Source: Clostridium sp. CMCC3677 (GTDB lineage Bacteria; Bacillota; Clostridia; Clostridiales; Clostridiaceae). From it: 64,000 nucleotides of DNA. A program made the translations under genes and the position numbers. Under the pieces are notes generated by a model, which had not been told where the DNA came from, did no database searches, and saw only the letters and a program-made list of their open reading frames with translations. This document shows, one piece after another, positions 34,481 through 43,309 of this stretch (within the stretch, counting starts at the first letter, position 1; each line of letters begins with the position of its first letter). Location of the stretch: NCBI RefSeq assembly GCF_023845585.1, contig NZ_JAMQHS010000006.1, positions 62,001-126,000 on the forward strand, given 5' to 3'.

Positions 34481-34521
34481 GGCTTGTTTTAACAGAGTTT
34501 TTATATATGTATAAGTAAAGT
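34481..34521 (+). repeat. Palindromic dispersed repeat, copy 8 (half)
   Basis: GGCTTGTTTTAACAGAG followed by TTTTTATATATGTATAAGTA resembles the left half of the family. Confidence 0.45.
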
Positions 34522-34522
34522 G

Positions 34523-34592
34523 AAAACATAATAAGCAATAAAGAGGTATTCTAAAACTTTTTAGAATACCTCTTTATTGCTTATTATGTTTT
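34523..34592 (-). terminator. 34-bp perfect hairpin, terminator of ECF component gene
   Basis: Left arm 34523-34556 and right arm 34559-34592 are exact complements with only two bases between. It overlaps the first two bases of the ECF gene's stop codon. Confidence 0.8.
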
Positions 34593-35136
34593 AAATTTTT
34601 GCTTTTATATCTTTATACTCAAAAAACTCCCCAAAAACATGATATATGTCTGTCTTTCTTGCTTTTGACATAGCTTTTGCTAATGAATACGCAATTGCTC
34701 CATCTATAAAGTGATGTATAATAGTTCCTACTGCTGTAACTATTAATAATTGAAAAGGATCAAGTCCTATAAATGGGATTACAACTATCATTTCTGCTAT
34801 ACCGTGAACAGGTGCTGTAATCATTGTAGCTTTTTTATAATTTTTACTTTTCATAATAATTTTAGCTCCAACATATCCTACAAGTATATGTGTTGCTGCT
34901 CTAAATACTACTACCATTGGCATACCTGACATTAAAAAACCTAGTGTTGAACCAATCCCTACTACTATAGATACCGCTGGCGATATAAGCATTGCTAGCA
35001 TCATTGGTACATGAGAAGCTAATGTAGCAGTAAATGGTGGCATTACTATCTTTAAGAATCCAAATTGTATAGGTATTATTATCGCTAATGCAGTTAATAA
35101 TGCTGCATAAACCATTTGTTTAATTTTATTATTCAT
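34591..35136 (-). CDS. ECF transporter S component (substrate unknown)
   Basis: A 181-residue membrane protein with five or six helices, opening MNNKIKQMVYAALLTALAIIIPIQF, the alanine-rich first helix with AxxxA spacing by which S components contact EcfT. SGMPMVVVFRAATHILVGYVGA and TIIHHFIDGAIAYSLAKA are further family-like segments. S components bind a vitamin or other micronutrient, which then moves by toppling; the substrate cannot be named, and no riboswitch precedes it. ATG 35136 follows GGGGG. A strong promoter is present, with a 16-bp palindrome at its start site. Confidence 0.85.
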   Translation of the reverse strand: MNNKIKQMVYAALLTALAIIIPIQFGFLKIVMPPFTATLASHVPMMLAMLISPAVSIVVGIGSTLGFLMSGMPMVVVFRAATHILVGYVGAKIIMKSKNYKKATMITAPVHGIAEMIVVIPFIGLDPFQLLIVTAVGTIIHHFIDGAIAYSLAKAMSKARKTDIYHVFGEFFEYKDIKAKI

Positions 35137-35150
35137 CACAAATCCCCCTT

Positions 35151-35166
35151 TAATGTATATACATTA
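35151..35166. promoter_or_regulatory. 16-bp palindrome, possible operator
   Basis: TAATGTATATACATTA is perfectly symmetrical and sits where the ECF gene's transcript should begin, a good place for a repressor. Regulator unknown. Confidence 0.45.
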
Positions 35167-35194
35167 GTATATCATTGTGTGTTACTTGTGTAAA
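35166..35194 (-). promoter_or_regulatory. Predicted sigma-A promoter of ECF component gene
   Basis: TTTACA, 17-base spacer, TATACT on the minus strand. Confidence 0.6.
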
Positions 35195-35332
35195 CTTAGT
35201 TTTTAAGATTTTTATTTAATATATTGATTTTTTTATTTAAAAGTTTACATATATAATTATTAATTTCAAAATATATAACCTTGGATTTATTTATACTTTT
35301 AAAAATTCTGAAATCTCTTTATGCATAAAAAA

Positions 35333-35367
35333 AACTATCCAAAACATATTTATGCATTCAGATAGTT
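35333..35367 (-). terminator. Terminator of the methionine operon
   Basis: AACTATC pairs with GATAGTT, followed on the minus strand by eight T. Confidence 0.7.
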
Positions 35368-35457
35368 CCTAGTCTTTTAAATCTTTATTTTTAGATTTCT
35401 TAAAGTAAATTCCTCTGCCCATGAGCTTTATACTATAATATCAACATTCATTTAAAA

Positions 35458-37854
35458 TTATTCAAATATTTTTTTTGCTATTTCAACTGATTCTCTGGCA
35501 TCCTTGGCATAATAATCAGCACCTATTTGCTTCGCATATTCATCAGTCAATACTGCGCCCCCTACAAATACCCTTCCTTTATAGCCATTATCCCTTAATC
35601 CTTTAATTGTTTCTTCCATACTTCTTAACGTTGTTGTCATTAAAGCACTAAGACCAACTAATTTAATATCATTTTTCAAAGAAACATCTACAACAGTTTC
35701 TACTGATACATCTTTACCTAAATCAATTATTTGATATCCATAATTTTCAAGAATTACTTTAACTATATTTTTTCCTATATCATGAATATCCCCTTTTACA
35801 GTTGCTAATACAATCTTACCTTTAGATATACTATTTGATTTGTTAATAACTAATCTCTTTTTTATAACTTCAAAGGCCTGTTTAACAGTTTCTGCACATT
35901 GTATTAATTGTGGTAAGAATATTTCACCTTTTTCGTATTTTAACCCAACTTCATCTAGTGCCGGTATTAGTATTTCATTAACTACACTAAGTTCATTCAT
36001 TGTTTTTAAGATATGCTTTGTAGCCTCTTCTGCTTCATCCTTTAATCCTTTTATCACTATATATTTTAAATCAATATTTTCACTTTTAATTACTTCCATA
36101 TTCTTTTTAGAATTATCTCTTAATTCTCTTTCAACTTTTACATTTCCATATATAGATATATATTTCTCTGATCCTTTATCTATATTAGCCAATACATTAT
36201 ATGAATTTATCACATCCATCATACCAGTACTATTAGGATTCATTATTGGAAGATCTAATCCATTAGCTATTGCCATTGCTAGAAATGTTTCATTTATTAA
36301 TTCTCTGCATGGCAAACCAAAAGATATATTTGAAACTCCTAGTAATGTTTTTACACCTAATTCTTCTTTAACTCGTCTTAATGCTTTTAATGTTTCTTTC
36401 ACTTCAGCTTGTTGTGCAGAAGCTGTTAATACTAAGCAATCAATAAATACATTATGTTTCTCTATTCCATATTCTTTAGCTTTTTTTACTATCTTCTCTG
36501 CTATCTTAAATCTCTCATCAGCAGTAGCAGGTATACATTTTTTATCTAATGTAAGCCCTACAACACTTGCTCCATATTTTTTTACCAAAGGTAATATCTT
36601 TTCTAATACCTCATCTTCCCCATTTACTGAATTGACAATTGGTTTTCCATTATAATTTCTTAATCCTACCTCAATAGCTTCTATGTTTGATGAATCTATT
36701 TGTAATGGTGCATCTATAATCCCCTGAATCTCTTTAACTACTTTCTTCATCATTTCTTTTTCATTTATTTCAGGTAATCCTACATTTATATCAAGTATCT
36801 CAGCACCAGCTTCTATTTGTTCTATTGCTTGTTTTAATATATAATCAATATCATTATTTTTAAGTGCTTCTTTAAATAACTTCTTTCCTGTTGGATTTAT
36901 TCTTTCCCCAATTACCTTTATGCCTTCAATTTTAACAACATTTGATGGTGTACATACAGCTGAAAATTCGATTTTATCTCTTATTATTCTTTTATTATTG
37001 TCCGCAAGAACTCTTAATCTTTTAATAAACTCTGGAGTTGTTCCACAACATCCTCCAATTATACTTACACCTTCTTTAACAAATTCATTTACCCAATATT
37101 TAAATTCTTCTGAAGTAATGTCATATATTGCTTCACCAAAAGATAACTTAGGTAAACCAGCATTAGGTTGTGTCATTATAGGTAAATTAGTTGCTTTCTT
37201 TATTCTTTTTACTATTGGAAGTAATTCTTTAGGTCCTAAAGAGCAATTTATTCCTACAGCATCTGCTCCTATGCCCTCCAGAGTGATTGCCATACTTTCT
37301 GGTGTACATCCTGTAAAAGTCCTTCCATTTTCATCAAATGACATAGTACAAAATACAGGTAATCTAGTATTTTCTTTTGCTGCCAAAAGAGCTGCTTTTG
37401 CTTCGTAAAGATCTGTCATTGTTTCAATTAATATTAAATCTGCACCAGATTTTTCACCCTGCACTATTTGCCTTTTAAATATTTCATAAGCTCTATCAAA
37501 ACTTAATGTACCCATTGGTTCTAAAAGTTCGCCTATTGGTCCTATATCTAATGCAATATATACTTTATCATTTCCTTTAGCTTCTTTTGCTAGAGAAATT
37601 GCTGCATTTATAATTTCTTCAACTGTATATCCTGTATTTTCTAATTTCAATTCATTTGCCCCAAAAGTATTTGATGTTATAACCATGGCTCCATTTTTAA
37701 TATATTCTTCATGAATTTTCTTTACTTTTTCACTTTCCTCTATATTAAATATTTCAGGATTTTCTCCAAGTTTTAGTCCCTTTTTTTGAAGCATTGTTCC
37801 CATTGCCCCATCAAATACAAGTATATTATCTTTTATGAATTCTTTAAGCCCCAC
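35458..37854 (-). CDS. metH: Cobalamin-dependent methionine synthase without reactivation domain
   Basis: A 798-residue enzyme that moves a methyl group from methyltetrahydrofolate to homocysteine through B12. The homocysteine domain (about 1-295) has its zinc ligands C204 (GINCSLG) and C269-C270 (GGCCGTTPE). The folate barrel (about 313-560) starts VIGERINPTGKK. The B12 cap and binding domain (about 600-798) carries the lower-axial His691 in GDIHDIGKN. The fourth, reactivation domain of E. coli MetH is absent; it is the next gene upstream. GTG 37854 is chosen: GAGAGGGG lies 7 bases before it, and it overlaps the upstream gene by 11 bases. It is the last gene of the SAM-riboswitch operon. Confidence 0.95.
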   Translation of the reverse strand: MGLKEFIKDNILVFDGAMGTMLQKKGLKLGENPEIFNIEESEKVKKIHEEYIKNGAMVITSNTFGANELKLENTGYTVEEIINAAISLAKEAKGNDKVYIALDIGPIGELLEPMGTLSFDRAYEIFKRQIVQGEKSGADLILIETMTDLYEAKAALLAAKENTRLPVFCTMSFDENGRTFTGCTPESMAITLEGIGADAVGINCSLGPKELLPIVKRIKKATNLPIMTQPNAGLPKLSFGEAIYDITSEEFKYWVNEFVKEGVSIIGGCCGTTPEFIKRLRVLADNNKRIIRDKIEFSAVCTPSNVVKIEGIKVIGERINPTGKKLFKEALKNNDIDYILKQAIEQIEAGAEILDINVGLPEINEKEMMKKVVKEIQGIIDAPLQIDSSNIEAIEVGLRNYNGKPIVNSVNGEDEVLEKILPLVKKYGASVVGLTLDKKCIPATADERFKIAEKIVKKAKEYGIEKHNVFIDCLVLTASAQQAEVKETLKALRRVKEELGVKTLLGVSNISFGLPCRELINETFLAMAIANGLDLPIMNPNSTGMMDVINSYNVLANIDKGSEKYISIYGNVKVERELRDNSKKNMEVIKSENIDLKYIVIKGLKDEAEEATKHILKTMNELSVVNEILIPALDEVGLKYEKGEIFLPQLIQCAETVKQAFEVIKKRLVINKSNSISKGKIVLATVKGDIHDIGKNIVKVILENYGYQIIDLGKDVSVETVVDVSLKNDIKLVGLSALMTTTLRSMEETIKGLRDNGYKGRVFVGGAVLTDEYAKQIGADYYAKDARESVEIAKKIFE

Positions 37855-38530
37855 AATTATTCCCCTCTCTTCTAAAACTACAATTGTTATAATTCTTACA
37901 AACCTCACATCCTCTTTGTTTTTCCTCTTTTTCCTTTGGAATAACCCCAATTATTGCAGTTACTGATTTCCTAGGAAATAATAAATGATGTGATGATACT
38001 GTAAGACCTATTGCTTTATCTGCTTTTAATGTATTCACTATATCCCTTTGAATATCTAATGACAAATCTCCATATCCCGGACTATATCTAAATGTTATAG
38101 CACTGTTTTCTTTTCTTACATCTAATCTTATCTTTTCTTCTATTTCATCTAAAAACTCTTCTATTGCTACTGTTGCACAAGCATCTAAAATTAAAGCTTT
38201 TGTCAATTCTATTGTTTCATATAGCTTGATTTTTTTCTCTATTTTGCTCCCTACAGTACCTGCTATAAAAAATACTTCCTGTGCATAAAGAAGATGATTT
38301 TTAATGTCTTCTCCTTTTAATATTAAACTTGTTCCTTCTACATATATCCCATCCTTTTTAGCATGGTTTTTATACTTAGCACAAACATATTTAGGTATTA
38401 TTAATTTCTTACATTCATCTATAGTTTCATCTATTAATACATCTATTGATGCTGTTAATTCTTGCTTTTTATAACCTAAATACCTAAGGACTTCATCCTT
38501 AGGTATTTTAAGTTGTTTAATATTATACAT
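37844..38530 (-). CDS. Stand-alone methionine synthase reactivation domain
   Basis: A 228-residue protein matching the AdoMet-binding reactivation domain that forms the C-terminus of long MetH. The diagnostic RYSPGYGDLSL motif (about 147-157), which holds the AdoMet site, is present, as is the AIGLTVSSHHLLFPRKSVTA end of the domain. It ends in a cysteine-rich tail, CEVCKNYNNCSF with two further cysteines, which could hold a metal or iron-sulfur cluster. It would use AdoMet and an electron to repair oxidised cob(II)alamin on the MetH encoded just downstream; the 11-base overlap suggests coupled synthesis. Confidence 0.9.
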   Translation of the reverse strand: MYNIKQLKIPKDEVLRYLGYKKQELTASIDVLIDETIDECKKLIIPKYVCAKYKNHAKKDGIYVEGTSLILKGEDIKNHLLYAQEVFFIAGTVGSKIEKKIKLYETIELTKALILDACATVAIEEFLDEIEEKIRLDVRKENSAITFRYSPGYGDLSLDIQRDIVNTLKADKAIGLTVSSHHLLFPRKSVTAIIGVIPKEKEEKQRGCEVCKNYNNCSFRREGNNCGA

Positions 38531-38531
38531 T

Positions 38532-38987
38532 TTATTCTCCGTATATATTAAGAGAAAAGCCTCTTTCTAATGCTTCCTTAGCATATTCTTTTGCACCAAA
38601 TAAAGATAAATCTCTATAATTTCCACATTGAATATCATTAGCAGCAGGTATTTCTTTTGCTTCTAAAACTTTTTCTAATGAGTATTCTAACGCTTCTTTT
38701 ATTTCTGATGCTTCTCTATCACCCCATATACTTAAATAGAAACCTGTTCTACATCCCATAGGTGATAAATCAATTATACCTTCTAATTTTGCTCTAAGTT
38801 CATGTGCTAATAAATGTTCAAGTCCATGCATTGCTGCTGTACCAAATTCTTCTTTGTTAGGTTGAAGAAATCTTATATCAAACTTTGTTACCTTATCTCC
38901 AAGCTTACCATCAAGCAAACAACATTTTCTTATGTATGGTGCTTTAACCTTTCTGTGATCTAATTCAAAACTTTCTACTTTTTCCAT
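38532..38987 (-). CDS. luxS: S-ribosylhomocysteine lyase
   Basis: A 151-residue LuxS, which splits S-ribosylhomocysteine into homocysteine and the autoinducer-2 precursor. Zinc ligands are H54 and H58 of HGLEHLLAHELR and C121 of QCGNYRDL; the general base is E57, and the catalytic cysteine is C79 of MGCRTGFYLS. Length is normal. It lies in the SAM-riboswitch operon between metF and the MetH reactivation gene, so it is controlled as a sulphur-recycling enzyme that feeds homocysteine to MetH. Autoinducer-2 production would be a by-product and would rise on methionine shortage. Confidence 0.97.
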   Translation of the reverse strand: MEKVESFELDHRKVKAPYIRKCCLLDGKLGDKVTKFDIRFLQPNKEEFGTAAMHGLEHLLAHELRAKLEGIIDLSPMGCRTGFYLSIWGDREASEIKEALEYSLEKVLEAKEIPAANDIQCGNYRDLSLFGAKEYAKEALERGFSLNIYGE

Positions 38988-38999
38988 TATTGTATCCTC

Positions 39000-39887
39000 C
39001 TAAACGAATTGATTTTGATTTACTGTTAATAGAATATTTTCTATACTTTGGCTTATCCTTTTAGCTACATATGGATTATTCATAACATATAAATGTATTC
39101 CATCCACACCTGTAGAAATTAGGTCTACGATTTGTTCAACTGCATAAGCAATCCCAGCATCTCTTAAAGCTTCTGGATTATACTCATATCTTTCCATTAT
39201 TCTTTTAAATTTATCTGGAAGTGATGCTCCGCTTAAAGATAAAATTCTTTCAATTTGTTTTTTATTTGTTACAGGCATAATTCCAGCTTCAATAGGTAAA
39301 TTTATATTAGCAGCACGAACCTCGTCTTGAAAATTATAATATAAATTGTTATCAAAAAACAACTGAGATATAAAATAAGATGCTCCTGCCTCTTCTTTTC
39401 TCTTCATGCTCTCAATTTCTCTATACAATCCTTTATGCTCTATATGGCCTTCTGGATAACATGCTGCAGCTATATTAAATTGTCCATTATCACTTATATG
39501 CTTAATTAATTCGTTAGCATGATTTAATTCTCCTGTAATTTTACTTCCTATAGGAACATCACCTCTTAACGCAAGGATATTCTCTATATTATTCTTTTCA
39601 AATTCTCTTAAATAATATTCTATATCATTCTTAGTTGAACTAATGCAAGTTAAATGTGATACTGCTTCAATTCCATATTTATTCTTTATAAGAGAAGTTA
39701 GCTCAATAGTCTTATTGTTTTTAACACTGCCACCTGCCCCATAGGTAACACTTATATAATCTGGATTTAATCCTTTTAAATCATCTAATGTATTATAAAT
39801 AGTTTGTATGGATGATGTTATTTTAGGTGGAAAAATTTCAAATGAAAAAACCACCTTTTTGTCTCTGAATAAATTTTTAATATTCAT
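39000..39887 (-). CDS. metF: 5,10-methylenetetrahydrofolate reductase
   Basis: A 295-residue flavin-dependent reductase that makes 5-methyltetrahydrofolate for MetH. Family landmarks are VVFSFEIFPPK, YISVTYGAGGS (folate loop), VSHLTCISS and NILALRGDVP, then FIQ-like FISQLFFDN and IEAGIMPVTN. Length matches bacterial MetF. It is the first gene of the operon, 115 bases after the SAM riboswitch aptamer, and a purine-rich ribosome binding site precedes the ATG. The gap to luxS is 12 bases. Confidence 0.95.
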   Translation of the reverse strand: MNIKNLFRDKKVVFSFEIFPPKITSSIQTIYNTLDDLKGLNPDYISVTYGAGGSVKNNKTIELTSLIKNKYGIEAVSHLTCISSTKNDIEYYLREFEKNNIENILALRGDVPIGSKITGELNHANELIKHISDNGQFNIAAACYPEGHIEHKGLYREIESMKRKEEAGASYFISQLFFDNNLYYNFQDEVRAANINLPIEAGIMPVTNKKQIERILSLSGASLPDKFKRIMERYEYNPEALRDAGIAYAVEQIVDLISTGVDGIHLYVMNNPYVAKRISQSIENILLTVNQNQFV

Positions 39888-39944
39888 TTTTTGCCCCCTT
39901 TAAATAAAAAATTGTCAAAGCAACTGTAGAAAAGAATAAAAAAA

Positions 39945-39971
39945 ATGCCTAAAGGGTATTCCTTTAGGCAT
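39945..39971 (-). terminator. Riboswitch-controlled terminator
   Basis: ATGCCTAAAGG and its exact complement around 5 bases, then eight T on the minus strand. It is the expression platform of the SAM riboswitch. Confidence 0.9.
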
Positions 39972-40001
39972 AATAAACTTCTACACTAAAATAAAATTAC
40001 C

Positions 40002-40101
40002 CTTATCTATCAGTCATTCACTGCAGGATTTAGCACCTTATATACATTATATATTGGTTGCCGGGTTTCATCGGGCCAGTCCCTCCACCACTCTTGATAA
40101 G
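40002..40101 (-). ncRNA. SAM-I riboswitch (S-box) aptamer
   Basis: On the minus strand the P1 strands CTTATCAAGAG and GATAAG close a four-helix aptamer. It contains the classic S-box phrases GGTGGAGGGACTGGCCC, GATGAAACCCGGCAACC and AAGGTGCTAAATCCTGCAG. A terminator lies 30 bases after P1. When AdoMet is bound, P1 forms and the terminator stops transcription; at low AdoMet the metF-luxS-reactivase-metH operon is read. Confidence 0.98.
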
Positions 40102-40113
40102 AAATTATTTCTA

Positions 40114-40142
40114 ATTATACATTACTCTATTTAATTTGTAAA
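40114..40142 (-). promoter_or_regulatory. Promoter of the methionine operon
   Basis: TTTACA, 17-base spacer, perfect TATAAT, ending 13 bases before the aptamer. Confidence 0.75.
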
Positions 40143-40186
40143 GTTTTTCTTTTAAATAATCCATAATCTATATGTACTTTTCATTA

Positions 40187-41137
40187 TTAAATTTTAATAA
40201 GTAAAAGTATAATAGAAATTAAACTAAAAACAGAACTTATTATCATTATGTAATTTACAACTTGCTTTGGTGTGAATCCTTTTTCTTCAAGTCTAAAATG
40301 TATTTGACTTCTATCTGCTTGATAAACAGGTTTTCCTTCTGAAAATCTTTTAAAAATAACAAATAAATTATCAAATATTGGTACAGCTAAAGCCAAAATA
40401 GGTATAAATAAACTCAGCACAGTAGCTTGTTTAAATGCACCGTCTAATGCTATAACACTTAATATGAATCCTAAAAAATTAGCACCTGAATCTCCCATAA
40501 ACACTTTTGCTGGGTACCTATTATAACATAAAAATCCAAATATAGATCCTATTAATATTATTGATGTTTCTGCTGATACTTGTTGTCTTAATATTATTGC
40601 TGCAACCAAAAAAGTTATTGCTGAAATAAGTGAAATCCCACCTGCTAATCCATCCATACCATCAGACCAATTAATTACAGTTGTGACTCCAAATATCCAA
40701 GTTATTGTTAGTAAAAATTGTATGGTTTTACTTAACTCTATAAATTCTCCAGTAAATGGATTAGTAAATCCCATAAATGCTATTCCTGCCTTAAAAACAA
40801 GTACAGCTGATAACAATTGAATAATCAATCTTGGAAGTATAGCAAATTCTTTAAATCTTGTTTTATAATAATCATCTATAAGTCCTATTAATAATATTGC
40901 TGTTGCTGCTATAAATACAACTATTTGTTGTTTTATATCATCTTTTACAAATAAGAAAAAAGAAATAAAAAAACATATGTATAATACTATTCCACCACAT
41001 AATGGGGTTTCTTTTTTATGTTGTTTTCTTTTTGTTGGTTTATCTGTAAATTTTAATTTAATTGATAGTTTCATTACTATTGGCATAATTAATAGCGATA
41101 ACAATAATGTAACTATCATAGCTAATATATATTGCAT
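40187..41137 (-). CDS. Undecaprenyl-phosphate sugar-1-phosphate transferase (TagO/WecA type)
   Basis: A 316-residue polytopic enzyme of the MraY/WecA/TagO family with about ten membrane helices. Catalytic and metal-binding loops are GLIDDYYKTRF (DD motif), NWSDGMDGLAGG (usually N-x-x-D-G-x-D) and VFMGDSGANFLG; the sugar-selectivity loop DRSQIHFRLEEKGFT has the H-x-R form typical for UDP-HexNAc users. It starts a wall polymer (teichoic acid or other glycan) by loading a HexNAc phosphate on the lipid carrier. It is a single gene. TagO versus WecA cannot be settled by sequence alone. Confidence 0.92.
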   Translation of the reverse strand: MQYILAMIVTLLLSLLIMPIVMKLSIKLKFTDKPTKRKQHKKETPLCGGIVLYICFFISFFLFVKDDIKQQIVVFIAATAILLIGLIDDYYKTRFKEFAILPRLIIQLLSAVLVFKAGIAFMGFTNPFTGEFIELSKTIQFLLTITWIFGVTTVINWSDGMDGLAGGISLISAITFLVAAIILRQQVSAETSIILIGSIFGFLCYNRYPAKVFMGDSGANFLGFILSVIALDGAFKQATVLSLFIPILALAVPIFDNLFVIFKRFSEGKPVYQADRSQIHFRLEEKGFTPKQVVNYIMIISSVFSLISIILLLIKI

Positions 41138-41363
41138 TTTATTATCTACTCCTTAGCTAAATAAAAATACTATTAGTTAAAGTTATCCACGTTTGATTAT
41201 ACTATTAAAGCCATATCTTATCAATTACAAAATTATTAAGGTTTTCTAATTATAGAAAAAAGCGTATTAAAATTAATTTAATTCTTTATGACTCATTTCT
41301 TAAGCTTCAACTAAATTTGCATTTGACTTCTCTAGAAACTCTCAATAATATAATTTTTCAAAA

Positions 41364-41396
41364 AAAGCAGAAACATTTTTATCATGTTTCTGCTTT
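41364..41396 (-). terminator. Terminator of 5'-nucleotidase gene
   Basis: AAAGCAGAAACAT and its exact complement around 7 bases, then a T-rich tract on the minus strand. Confidence 0.85.
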
Positions 41397-41414
41397 ATTT
41401 ATAACTAAAATAAA

Positions 41415-43163
41415 TTATGCTGGAATTTTAATTTGATCTCCTACATATATTAAATCTGGATTTTGTAAATTATTATATTGTGCTAATGTTTGCCATGTAG
41501 TATTATTTCTTCTAGCTATTTTAGAAAGATTATCACCTGCAATTACAGTATATACAGTTTCTGTTTTAGTAGATACTTGTGATTCTTGAACTGTTGGTGC
41601 TGCTTGAACTGAAACTACGTTATTTTGATTTGTTACTACTTGTTTACCATTTTCTTTAACTTGTATTCTACCTAAAGTAATATCACTCTTCATACCATTG
41701 TCATTTAAATATTTTGCAAAAATATCATCATATGTTGCAAATTCTCCTACAACAGTAGTTTTAAGCATTGTATATCCATCTCCACCTTGAGATAAGAAAT
41801 CATTTATTGCTACAGTATATTCTTTATTTAAATCAATTGGATTTTCGCCAACTTTTACATCAAAAACTCTATTTCCTTTTTCCTTTGTTGGATCAAATGA
41901 GAATGTCATTCCACTTACTTGTAAAAATCCACCTTGTTCTGTTGGATATGCCCCCACTGATACTTCAAGAGCCTTAACTATATCACTACCTGATAATTTT
42001 ACAGTTTGTGCTACACTACCAAATGGAAATAATTCTGCAAGTTTTCCTTTAGTTATATCTCCTGGTTCTATTGAAGTTCTTAAAGATCCTCCATTTACAA
42101 ATGCAATATCAGCTTTAGTTATATCTCTAGTTGCATCTGCTGTTATATTTCCAAGGTTTGTTTCTTTAGTTCTCACATTTCCTCTAACACCATCTAGTAG
42201 TACATCATTGCTTGCAACAACTTCTGAAAATACTTTGTCATTTTCAGCTTGTATATCTTTTAATAAATCTGTTACTTTTTCATCTTCTTTTAATTCTTTA
42301 TAATCTTTTGAATTTAATAATTTTGCTTTTTTGTCTGTAACTTTTTTATCTTTAACTTCTAATTCTACTACACCAAGATTTTGATCATATTCACCTGTTT
42401 GTGCTATTAATGTATTATTAACTACTAAGCCATCATTTAAAGTTGTATGGCTATGTCCATCTATTATTACATCAATCCCTTTAACTTTTTCAGCAATTTG
42501 CTTAGATGTTACAACTGAACTATCATCTAACCCTACATGAGTTAAAGCTACAATAACATCTGTCTTATCTTTTAATTCTTTAACCATTTCTTCTGATACC
42601 TTTATAGGATCTTCAAAAGTTATATCCTTTACATTAGCAGGATTTGTTTTATATGCTGTTTCCGGGGTTGATATTCCAAAAACACCAATTTTAACATTTC
42701 CCTTTTCTACGATCTCATATGGTGGTAGCATATTTTTTCCATTCTTTTTTACATTAGCATCTAGCATCTTAAAATTTTTAGCTAATTTACTTAATTCCAT
42801 TAACCTTTCATTTCCATAGTTAAAATCATGATTACCTGGAACCATAAAATCATAACCAGCTGCATCTAATATTTTAACAGCATTTTCACCTTTACTAACA
42901 TTAACTATTGGTTTTCCATGTAAAGTGTCTCCAGCATCTACTAATAATGTATTTGGATTTTCCTTTTTAGTTTCATTTGCTATAGTTGCAATCTTTGCAA
43001 ATCCAAACCCACCGTCTGCTGACAATACTCTGCTATGAGTATCATTTGTATGAATTATTGTTATTTTGGTACTATCATCTTTGCTAGCTGCCCACACAGC
43101 AGTAGTATTTAAACTAAAAATTAATGTAAGCGATAACATAGCACTTAAAATCTTCTTTTTCAT
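41415..43163 (-). CDS. Secreted 5'-nucleotidase/phosphoesterase with C-terminal LysM
   Basis: A 582-residue exported enzyme of the UshA/YfkN group. The signal peptide ends near residue 25 (VWA-AS). The metallophosphatase domain (about 30-290) has IIHTNDTHSR, VDAGDTLHG, PGNHDFNYG and DGHSHT metal motifs. The 5'-nucleotidase C-terminal domain (about 320-500) shows GNITADATR, FVNGGSLR and VSGMTFSFDP. After a Gln/Val-rich linker, one LysM (about 535-581, TVIAGDNLSKIARRNNTTW) would hold it to peptidoglycan. It likely releases nucleosides and phosphate from extracellular nucleotides. GGGGGG precedes the ATG; a promoter is visible. Confidence 0.93.
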   Translation of the reverse strand: MKKKILSAMLSLTLIFSLNTTAVWAASKDDSTKITIIHTNDTHSRVLSADGGFGFAKIATIANETKKENPNTLLVDAGDTLHGKPIVNVSKGENAVKILDAAGYDFMVPGNHDFNYGNERLMELSKLAKNFKMLDANVKKNGKNMLPPYEIVEKGNVKIGVFGISTPETAYKTNPANVKDITFEDPIKVSEEMVKELKDKTDVIVALTHVGLDDSSVVTSKQIAEKVKGIDVIIDGHSHTTLNDGLVVNNTLIAQTGEYDQNLGVVELEVKDKKVTDKKAKLLNSKDYKELKEDEKVTDLLKDIQAENDKVFSEVVASNDVLLDGVRGNVRTKETNLGNITADATRDITKADIAFVNGGSLRTSIEPGDITKGKLAELFPFGSVAQTVKLSGSDIVKALEVSVGAYPTEQGGFLQVSGMTFSFDPTKEKGNRVFDVKVGENPIDLNKEYTVAINDFLSQGGDGYTMLKTTVVGEFATYDDIFAKYLNDNGMKSDITLGRIQVKENGKQVVTNQNNVVSVQAAPTVQESQVSTKTETVYTVIAGDNLSKIARRNNTTWQTLAQYNNLQNPDLIYVGDQIKIPA

Positions 43164-43201
43164 ATTTAATCCCCCCTGATTAATTATAAGTTATACACTT
43201 A

Positions 43202-43230
43202 ATTATGGTATATATTTGAATTTTTTTCAA
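43202..43230 (-). promoter_or_regulatory. Predicted promoter of 5'-nucleotidase gene
   Basis: TTGAAA, 17-base spacer, CATAAT on the minus strand. Confidence 0.5.
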
Positions 43231-43280
43231 GTACTTCTTATATTTTAGTAATTTTATTTTATATATTAAGATAGAAAAAA

Positions 43281-43306
43281 AAAAGGAACGCTTAAGCGTT
43301 CCTTTT
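43281..43306 (-). terminator. Terminator of the V-ATPase operon
   Basis: AAAAGGAACGC and its complement around a 4-base loop, followed by about ten T on the minus strand, three bases past the last stop. Confidence 0.92.
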
Positions 43307-43309
43307 ATA

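Noticed and set aside
35840..37408. Long plus-strand frames inside metH
   Set aside because: No ribosome binding sites or family features; they mirror the metH reading frame.
37855..37950. Longer N-terminus for MetH
   Set aside because: The extra 32 residues overlap the reactivation gene, are Lys/Arg-rich without homology, and lack a ribosome binding site; GTG 37854 has one.
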